DNA from: Rubrivirga sp.
GTDB taxonomy: Bacteria; Bacteroidota; Rhodothermia; Rhodothermales; Rubricoccaceae
Assembly (NCBI GenBank): GCA_012269805.1
Contig: JAAXJP010000704.1
Location: 1 to 6,430, forward strand
Direction of reading: 5' to 3'
DNA: 6,430 nt
The translations under genes were made by a program, and so were the position numbers. Position 1 is the first letter of the stretch. Each line of letters starts with the position of its first letter. The notes under the pieces are model-generated. The model was not told the origin of the DNA. It saw nothing but the letters and a program-made list of their open reading frames with translations, and ran no database searches. Below are positions 1-6,100 of the stretch, one piece after another.

Positions 1-275
1 GCCCAGCGGCGCGGCCACGCGTCGTCGTCGCGGTCGAAGCCGGCCGTGCCGAGCCAGTCCTGCCACGCGAGGTCGCGGGAGTCGCGGATCCGCATCCGCC
101 GCTGCTCGGGCGAGTCGACGAGGAAGAGGCCGCCGAACGACCACCACGCCTGGCCGCCGAGGTCCTGCGGTCCCTCTTGATCCACCACGACCACGCGGCG
201 CCCCGCCTCGGCCGCCTCGGCGGCGGCGACGAGGCCGGTCAGCCCGGCGCCGATGACGATCACGTCGGCGTCCAT
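1..275 (-). CDS. KstD-like FAD-binding dehydrogenase, N-terminal 91 codons (3' end outside window)
   Basis: Only the first 91 complete codons are present; the frame is open to the window edge. The protein starts MDADVIVIGAGLTGLVAA, a Rossmann-fold FAD-binding motif with glycines G9, G11 and G14, and an acidic residue (D32 or E34) follows the second beta strand where the ribose of FAD is normally bound. Around residues 36-62 it carries LGGQAWWSFGGLFLVDSPEQ, and then an IRDS...WLGTAGFDR segment. This is distinctive of the FAD-binding dehydrogenases related to 3-ketosteroid delta-1-dehydrogenase and fumarate reductase flavoproteins, whose full members are about 550 residues. No signal peptide is seen, so it is probably cytoplasmic. 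Its ATG (275-273) shares one base with the stop of the upstream cupin gene, so the two are probably one operon. The family call is firm; the substrate cannot be read from this fragment, and a steroid substrate should not be assumed. Confidence 0.9.
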   Translation of the reverse strand, partial: MDADVIVIGAGLTGLVAAAEAAEAGRRVVVVDQEGPQDLGGQAWWSFGGLFLVDSPEQRRMRIRDSRDLAWQDWLGTAGFDRDDDAWPRRW

Positions 276-778
276 CACACGGCGGGCCAGAGGTCGAGGA
301 GCGGCCCGTCGGCGCCGTAGACCGGATCGGCCTCCGGCCGGGGCACCTGCTGCACCCGGGCGCGCGGGACCGGAGCCTGTTCCTGCTCGGGCCGGCGGAG
401 GTCCCAGTCGTGCTGCCCCGCCGGGTACGCCCCGACGACTGAGAAGTCAGCGCTGGCGTCGAGCCGCCGGTGGCCGGTGCCGGCCGGGAGGACCGCCACG
501 TCGCCCGCCTCGACGTCGACGTCGGCGCCCTCGACCCCACCGAACCGGAGGCGCGCCGTGCCGGCGACGACGGCCAGCACCTCGTGCGCGTTGCTGTGGT
601 AGTGCGTGAACGGGTAGACGCCGTCCGTCCACGCCCCGCCCCAGCCGTTCGCGCCGAGCCGGCGGATCGCCCCCGAGGCGTCCGTGCCACGCAGCGCGCC
701 GCGGTACAGCACGAGCGGCCAGTCGTGGTTCGGGACGTCCGGACCGGGGCCGAACGCGTAGGTCTCGGGCTCGCTCAT
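275..778 (-). CDS. YjlB-like cupin domain protein
   Basis: A complete 167-residue protein with a single cupin beta-barrel. Cupin motif 1 is at residues 53-73, with G53, H59, H61, E66 and G73 and an additional H65. Motif 2 is at 92-103, with G92, P98, G100 and H103. The two motif-1 histidines, E66 and H103 make up the usual metal-binding set, so it should bind a divalent metal. The N-terminal stretch with VLYRGAL and the segment GAYPAGQHDWDLR after the barrel resemble the Bacillus YjlB family (about 160 residues), whose function is not established. There is no signal peptide, so it is probably cytoplasmic. The ATG at 778-776 is the natural start, though no Shine-Dalgarno sequence precedes it. 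The gene ends in TGATG, sharing a base with the dehydrogenase start, so the cupin may act on the same metabolite (inference). The last 40 residues are proline- and glutamine-rich and probably less structured. Confidence 0.88.
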   Translation of the reverse strand: MSEPETYAFGPGPDVPNHDWPLVLYRGALRGTDASGAIRRLGANGWGGAWTDGVYPFTHYHSNAHEVLAVVAGTARLRFGGVEGADVDVEAGDVAVLPAGTGHRRLDASADFSVVGAYPAGQHDWDLRRPEQEQAPVPRARVQQVPRPEADPVYGADGPLLDLWPAV

Positions 779-847
779 GGGGCGCTCACGCCCGCGCTCG
801 CCACGAGGGTCCCCGCCGCGGCGCCGAGGCGGACGGGGCCAACGACA

Positions 848-884
848 CGAGGCGGGCGCCCTCGTCGTGAGAGCGCCCGCCTCG
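848..884 (-). terminator. Strong GC-rich hairpin after the M13 peptidase gene
   Basis: The minus-strand transcript can fold positions 884-873 against 859-848 as 12 perfect base pairs (arm CGAGGCGGGCGC). The inner bases UCUC and GAGG add four more pairs, one of them G-U, leaving a 5-base loop ACGAC. This 16-pair stem begins 29 bases after the peptidase stop codon and ends about 70 bases before the cupin ATG, the expected place for a terminator. No run of Ts follows on the minus strand (only TGTCGTT), so it may be a non-canonical terminator, a barrier protecting the 3' end of the message, or an attenuator. No recognisable promoter was found in the rest of the 779-912 gap. Confidence 0.6.
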
Positions 885-912
885 GTGCGTCAGCGCGGGG
901 AGCGGCGGGCCG

Positions 913-2961
913 CTACCAGAGCTCGATCCGGTCCTCCGGGGCGAGGTAGAGCGCGTCGCCCTCCTGCACGTCGAAGGCATCGTAGAAGCCCGGGATGTGC
1001 GAGAGCGGTCCGTTGGCGCGGTACTCGCCGGGGCTGTGGGGGCCGGTCTGGAGCTGCTGCCGGAGCGCGGCCTCGCGGTAGAGCGCCCGCCAGACCTGCG
1101 CCCAGCCCATGAAGAACCGCTGGTCGCCGGTGAACCCGTCGATGACCGGGGCCTCCTCGCTCGCCGACACCACGCCGTCGCCGTCCGCGTCGAGCGAGAG
1201 GCGGTAGGCGCGGTAGGCCATCGTGAGCCCCGAGAGGTCGCCGATGTTCTCGCCCAGCGAGAGCCGGCCCTGCACGTTGGCATCGGGGAGCGGCGCGTAG
1301 GCGTCGTACTGGGCGACCAGCCGGTCGCCGCGGGCCTCGAACTCGGCCCGGTCGGTCTCGGTCCACCAGTTGCGGAGGTTGCCGTCGGCGTCGTACTGGC
1401 TGCCCTGGTCGTCGAAGCCGTGCGAGAACTCGTGGCCGATGACGGCGCCGATGCCGCCGTAGTTGACGGCGTCGTCGGCCTCGACGTTGAAGAACGGCGG
1501 CTGGAGGATGGCGGCCGGGAAGACGATCTCGTTGAAGGCCGCGCTGTAGTAGGCGTTGACCGTCTGCGGCGTCATGCCCCACTCGGAGCGGTCGGGCGCC
1601 TCGCCCAGCTTCGCGAGGTTGTCGGCGAGGCCCCACGCGCGGAGCGCGCGGCCGTTGCCGATGAGGTCCGTCGGGTCGACCTGGAGGTCGGAGTAGTCCT
1701 CCCACTCCTCGGGGTGGCCGATCTTGTAGACGTAGGCCTCGAGCTTGCGGAGCGCCTCGGCCTTGGTCTCCTCGCCCATCCACGGGTTCTCGCGGATCGA
1801 GATCCGGAACGCCTCGCGGAGGTTCTCGATGAGCTCGTCCATCCGGTCGGCGGCCGCCTGCGGGTAGTGGCGGTCGACGTAGATCCGGCCGATGGCCTCG
1901 CCGAGGGCGCCCGACGTGGCGCCGGCGGCCTTCTTCCAGCGCGGCCGGTCGGCGTCCTGGCCGTTGAGCGTGCGGCCGTAGAAGTCGAAGCTCGCGTTGA
2001 CGAAGGCCTGGGGGAGTTGGCCGGCCGCCTCGTTGAGCGTCCGGAAGCGGGCGTACGTCGTCCAGTCCTCCAGCGGCACCTCGGCCATCGTGCTGTCGAG
2101 GCCGGCGAGGAACGACGGCTGCCCGACGACGACCGAGTCGAGCGTCGCCGGCAGCCCGATCGTCTCCAGCATCACGTCGACGTGGAGGTTCGGGAACTGC
2201 GCGACGAGGTCGGCGACGGCCATGGGGTTGTAGCGGGCCTCGGGGTCGCGGTTCTGAATCCGCGTCCACTGGTCCTGGGCGAGCCGGGTCTCGAGGTCGA
2301 GGATCGTCCGCGCCGCCTCGGCGCCGCCGTCCCAGCCGGCGAGGTCGTACATCGTCTCGATGTAGCCGAGGTAGGCCTCGCGGGCGTCGGCGAAGCGGTC
2401 CTCGAGGTAGTAGCTCCGGTCGGGGAGCGACGTGCCGGACTGCCACAGCGTGTAGACGTGGCGGTCGGAGTTTTTCGCGTCGACGGTCACGAAGCCCGCC
2501 AGCGGGGCCGGGCCGTAGCTCGTCGAGTTCTGGCCGAAGTAGCGGACGAGGTCCTCGACGGAGGCGACGGCGTCGATCCGGTCGAAGTCGGGCTGGAGCG
2601 GCGCGATGCCGAGGGCCTCGACGCGGGCCGAGTCCATGTAGGCCGTGTAGAAGTCGCCGATCTTGCGGGCGTCGGGGTCGACGACGTCCCCGGCGGCGGC
2701 GTCCTCGATGATGGCGCGGACGTCCTCCTCCGACCGCTCGCGGAGGATGTCGAAGGAGCCGTAGCGCGGCCGGTCGGCCGGGATCTCGACGGTCTCGAGC
2801 CACTGGCCGTTGACGTAGCGGAAGAGGTCGTCCTGCGGGCGGACGTCGGGGTCCATGGCCTCCAGGTCGATGCCGGAGACGCCCGGGCCCATGCCGACCT
2901 GCGACTGCGCGAGGACGGGGACAGCCGTGACCAGGAGGGCCAGAAGGAGGAGTCGTTGCAT
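913..2961 (-). CDS. Exported M13 family zinc endopeptidase (neprilysin/PepO type)
   Basis: A 682-residue metallopeptidase, the usual length for bacterial M13 enzymes, which cleave peptides. Residues 1-18 form a signal peptide (MQR, then a leucine-rich core, VLA before Q19) without a lipobox cysteine, so the enzyme is probably periplasmic or secreted. The M13 N-terminal domain begins near residue 42 (PQDDLFRYVNGQWL). The catalytic domain contains NAYY at 469-472, the zinc motif HEFSH at 510-514 (H510 and H514 ligands, E511 catalytic) and GENIGD with third ligand E571 and D575. H642 and R648 in HSPGEYR match the substrate-binding His and Arg of neprilysin. It ends in IELW, like the C-terminal tryptophan of the family, but has no cysteine at all, so neprilysin's disulfides are absent. 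Residues 591-602 form an EF-hand-like loop. The frame extends upstream to 3081, but the ATG at 2961 is preferred because the signal peptide starts exactly there and the extension enters the preceding hairpin. Confidence 0.96.
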   Translation of the reverse strand: MQRLLLLALLVTAVPVLAQSQVGMGPGVSGIDLEAMDPDVRPQDDLFRYVNGQWLETVEIPADRPRYGSFDILRERSEEDVRAIIEDAAAGDVVDPDARKIGDFYTAYMDSARVEALGIAPLQPDFDRIDAVASVEDLVRYFGQNSTSYGPAPLAGFVTVDAKNSDRHVYTLWQSGTSLPDRSYYLEDRFADAREAYLGYIETMYDLAGWDGGAEAARTILDLETRLAQDQWTRIQNRDPEARYNPMAVADLVAQFPNLHVDVMLETIGLPATLDSVVVGQPSFLAGLDSTMAEVPLEDWTTYARFRTLNEAAGQLPQAFVNASFDFYGRTLNGQDADRPRWKKAAGATSGALGEAIGRIYVDRHYPQAAADRMDELIENLREAFRISIRENPWMGEETKAEALRKLEAYVYKIGHPEEWEDYSDLQVDPTDLIGNGRALRAWGLADNLAKLGEAPDRSEWGMTPQTVNAYYSAAFNEIVFPAAILQPPFFNVEADDAVNYGGIGAVIGHEFSHGFDDQGSQYDADGNLRNWWTETDRAEFEARGDRLVAQYDAYAPLPDANVQGRLSLGENIGDLSGLTMAYRAYRLSLDADGDGVVSASEEAPVIDGFTGDQRFFMGWAQVWRALYREAALRQQLQTGPHSPGEYRANGPLSHIPGFYDAFDVQEGDALYLAPEDRIELW

Positions 2962-2987
2962 GTAGCGGGTGTGGGGGGAACAGGTGG

Positions 2988-3010
2988 AGGATACCCAACG
3001 AGGGAAACCA
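2988..3010 (-). promoter_or_regulatory. Weak promoter candidate upstream of the M13 peptidase
   Basis: On the minus strand a GTATCCT element (2994-2988) lies 26 bases before the preferred ATG, and TGGTTTCCC (3010-3002) precedes it. This is the least GC-rich part of the gap between the upstream hairpin and the gene, and the element resembles the TA-containing -7 box of Bacteroidota promoters. The spacing to the T-rich element is shorter than usual, so the upstream box may not be real. The assignment rests on position and weak resemblance only. Confidence 0.25.
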
Positions 3011-3045
3011 GCCATCCGTGCTCCACCGCTCCGCGCCCGTCTCAG

Positions 3046-3083
3046 CCGCGCGCCCGAACCGCCCCACGGGTCCGGACGCACGG
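3046..3083 (-). terminator. Long hairpin after the T9SS surface-protein gene
   Basis: On the minus strand, CCGTGCGTCCGGACC (3083-3069) can pair along its full length with GGTTCGGGCGCGCGG (3060-3046), giving 15 pairs including three G-U wobbles around an 8-base loop CGTGGGGC. It starts 18 bases after the TGA of the upstream gene and is preceded by the A-rich AGAAAGA. No T run follows. Position and stem strength suggest a transcription terminator, or a 3'-end stabilising structure, separating the surface-protein gene from the peptidase gene. Confidence 0.5.
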
Positions 3084-3101
3084 TCTTTCTCCGACTCTGC
3101 G

Positions 3102-6100
3102 TCAGCGCATAACCGTCAGTCGGCGGACCTCGGCAAACGTTGGTCCCGACACCCGGACGAGATAGGCCCCCGGGACCAGACGTCCCCCGAGGGCAACCGA
3201 CGTCGTGCCTGGGGGCAGGTCGCCATCGTGCACAACGGCGACCTCCCGGCCGAGCACGTCGAACACGGCCACCCGGACTGGGCCGGCCGTCCCGAGCGCC
3301 ACCTCGACCCCGGCCCGGTCCCGCGTTGGGTTCGGATACACCGGGCCGACGCGGACGCCGCCCTCGGGGACGTCGGCGACGCCGACGCCCGGGGCGACCG
3401 AGAACCGAAGTGCGAACGGGCCCGCCTCGGGGTCGACGTCGACCGCCTCGCCGGCCACGAGCGCCGTCCCCATCGTGCCGGCGACGAGTTCGATCGTAAG
3501 CGGACGGCCGTCGACGGCCTCGGGCGCCGCATCGAGTGTGAGCCGGTGCGTGGCATCGGCCCTCGCGTTGAGAGCGAGCGGGACCTCGACCGCGGTGCCG
3601 GTCTCCAGCGCGACCGCGAGCGCGGCCAGGGCGCCGCTCTCGTCCGCCACCGCCAGCGACGGACCGACCGGGCTCTGGAGATCGCGGATCTGCCGGAGCG
3701 GGTCGTCCACATCTCCGCCGAGGCGGACGATGAGGACGTCGCGCCCTCCATCGGGCGGGCCGAACGAGAGCACAACGGCGGTCTCCCCCTCCGCCGGCCG
3801 GAACGAGGCCGATGTGACGTCCTCGCCGACCTCGGCTGCGGGCGTGAGGTCGAGCGTGACGACGGCGGGGGCCTCGGCATCGTCCGAGGTCACGTCCACG
3901 ACGATCGCCGTGAAGGCGGGGATCACGGCGTCGGCGTCGAGCGCGCCGAGCGAGACGGCGCGGAACGCCCCGTCCTCAAACACGAGCGCGAGGTCGCCGA
4001 GGTCGCCGCCCTCGACCGTCAGCCCCGCCAGCGCGACGGGCGCGCCGGTCGGGTTGCCGATGGCAACGAGCGACCGCGACGCGACGGCGGCCGCCGACAC
4101 GCGATCGCCGGGCGGGCCGCCGCCCCCCGTCACAGCCCGGGCCCCGCCGACCACGACCGACTGGCCGGCCACGAGCACGGCCTCGGCCTCGGCCGGCACG
4201 AGCCCCTCACCGTCGAGCGTCCAGACGGGCCCGCCCGCGGCGTCGGCCAGGTCCCCGGCCGTGATGCCCGAGACGGGGACGGCCAGGAAGCGTGGGCCGG
4301 CGCCGGCCGGGACCGTCGCCGACATGTTGCCGGCGTCGTCATCGACGATGACCAGCGCAGTCTGAATGTGGGCGCCGAGGCGAGCCCCGGTCACGGACAG
4401 CGCGAACACGAGCGTCTCGTCCCCCTCGTCGCCTTGGTCGTCGGTGACCGGGACCTCGACGTCGACAGCGGAGACGCCGGCCGGGAGCGGGACGGTCACG
4501 GACGTGAACCCGCCGACATCGGCCGGGTCGCCGGAGACGAGGGTGACGGTCGCGGCGCCGTCGACGTCGAGCGGCTGGGACAGGACGAGTCGGAGCCGGA
4601 CGACGCCGGCGCTCTCGGCCACGACCGTTTGGATGGTGTCGAACGAGACGGTCGGCTCTTCGCCATCGTCCCCGCCGCCGCTCGACGCCCCGGACCCGAT
4701 CCCGAGATCGCCGAACCTGGTCAGCCCCGACGCGCACAGCCGGTCCGGCTCGGCCGTCGTCGCGAGCGGCCTCCACGGCCGGCCGACGCCGGCCCGCTCC
4801 ATCACGACGTGCGGCCCGGCGAGCGTGAGCCCCTCGGTCGAGAGGCAGACGCCGTAGACGAGCCCGTCGAGCCCGTCGGCGCCGAGGGTCCAATACTGAG
4901 CGCCGCTCACCTCCTCGGGCGTGACGGTCTCGCCGTTGGGAGCGGTCGCCGAGCCCTCGAACGTGTTGACCTCCGGCGCGAACGGGTAGCGCGAGGCGAA
5001 GAGCGTCCCGCCGCCGACGCGCGTCCGACGGGCAGCCACCACGAGGCCGTCGGCCCCCTCGGCCGTCACCTCGATGCCGTTCTCGTCGAGGAGCACGCCG
5101 TCGGGGTCGTCGGGGACGTCGGCCTCGACGACGTCGTCCTCGTCCGCGATCCGGACGCACGCGGCGAGGAGGCTCGTCGCGGCGGGGGCGTCGGGCGGAC
5201 CGGTCGTCGACGTCGCCGTGAGGTAGAGGCCGATCGGGTCGGCCGTCCCGAGCGCGGCGTCCCCGGCGACGACGCTCGCGACGGCCCCGGCCGATCCGGC
5301 CGCACTCGCGGCGTAGGCCCCCTTCGGGACCGTGCACTCGTCCGTGACGAGGACGTCGATCGGGCCCGTCGCTCCCGCGAGGACGCGGGCCACGGCGTCG
5401 TCGTCCCGGGCGTAGGCCGTGAGCAGGCGCGGGGCTGGAGGCGCGTCGGCCGGCGGCGTCTCGCCGAATGCGATCGCCTCGGTCGGCTCGCCCAGGAACG
5501 ACGCGAGGCGGACCTGGACGGCCTCGCCCTCGCTCACCAGCAGGTGCGTCCCGCTCCCTCCGAACCGGTTCCCGAGCGGCGCGCCGTTGACCACGGTCGC
5601 CCCGAATCGCGTGTCTGAGGACGGGCCCACGAACACGCCGACTTGGTTGGGGACGAACGCGTCGGGGGTCTGGGACAGGCCGATCCGGTTGCCCACCAGG
5701 ACCGTCCCCTCGGGCCGCTCCGCGTCTGTCCCTCCCAGGAGCACGCCGATGAGGTTGCCAGAGATCAGGTTCTGCTCGATAACAACGCCGGAGCCGGCCA
5801 CGACGAACACGCCTGCGTCGCCCCGCTCGGGGTCGGGCGGCAGGACGGCCCCCGTGCCCGAAGCGTTCGTCCCGATCCGGTTGTGCGCGACGCGGACTCC
5901 GACGAGCGCGTTGCCGAGGGACGGGCCCGGCGGGCTAGCGTCGGCGCGGAGCCGTCCCGAGCCCCCGGCGACCGACGAGAGGGCCGAGCCGATCTGGAGG
6001 CCCGCCTCCAGGTTGCCCGAGATCACGTTGCCCGCGCCCTCGGCGCCGACAACGGTCCCGTTCCCTACCGGCTCGCCGTCGAGCGAGCGGGGCACGATGA

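Noticed and set aside
21..31. A short CGT trinucleotide run that could suggest a microsatellite
   Set aside because: It simply encodes consecutive aspartates (FDRDDDAW) in the dehydrogenase, and the run is too short to call a repeat.
890..3067. A 725-codon minus-strand frame overlapping the peptidase in another phase
   Set aside because: The translation is arginine- and proline-rich low complexity with no motif. It is a frame-shifted shadow of the peptidase gene.
2962..3081. A 40-residue N-terminal extension of the M13 peptidase starting at ATG 3081
   Set aside because: The extension begins inside the hairpin that ends the upstream gene and would place charged, disordered sequence before an evident signal peptide. 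The ATG at 2961 is a much better start.
997..3165. A 722-codon plus-strand open frame antisense to the M13 peptidase
   Set aside because: It mirrors the peptidase codons. The strong G/C preference at third positions removes stop codons from the opposite strand. The protein is a low-complexity mix of V, E, R, L, G and D with no recognisable motif, while the minus-strand product has a complete active site.
3018..5618. An 866-codon plus-strand open frame antisense to the surface-protein gene
   Set aside because: The product is rich in R, D, G and E without domain character, and the minus strand encodes clear Calx-beta and T9SS domains. This is the usual antisense shadow in very GC-rich DNA.
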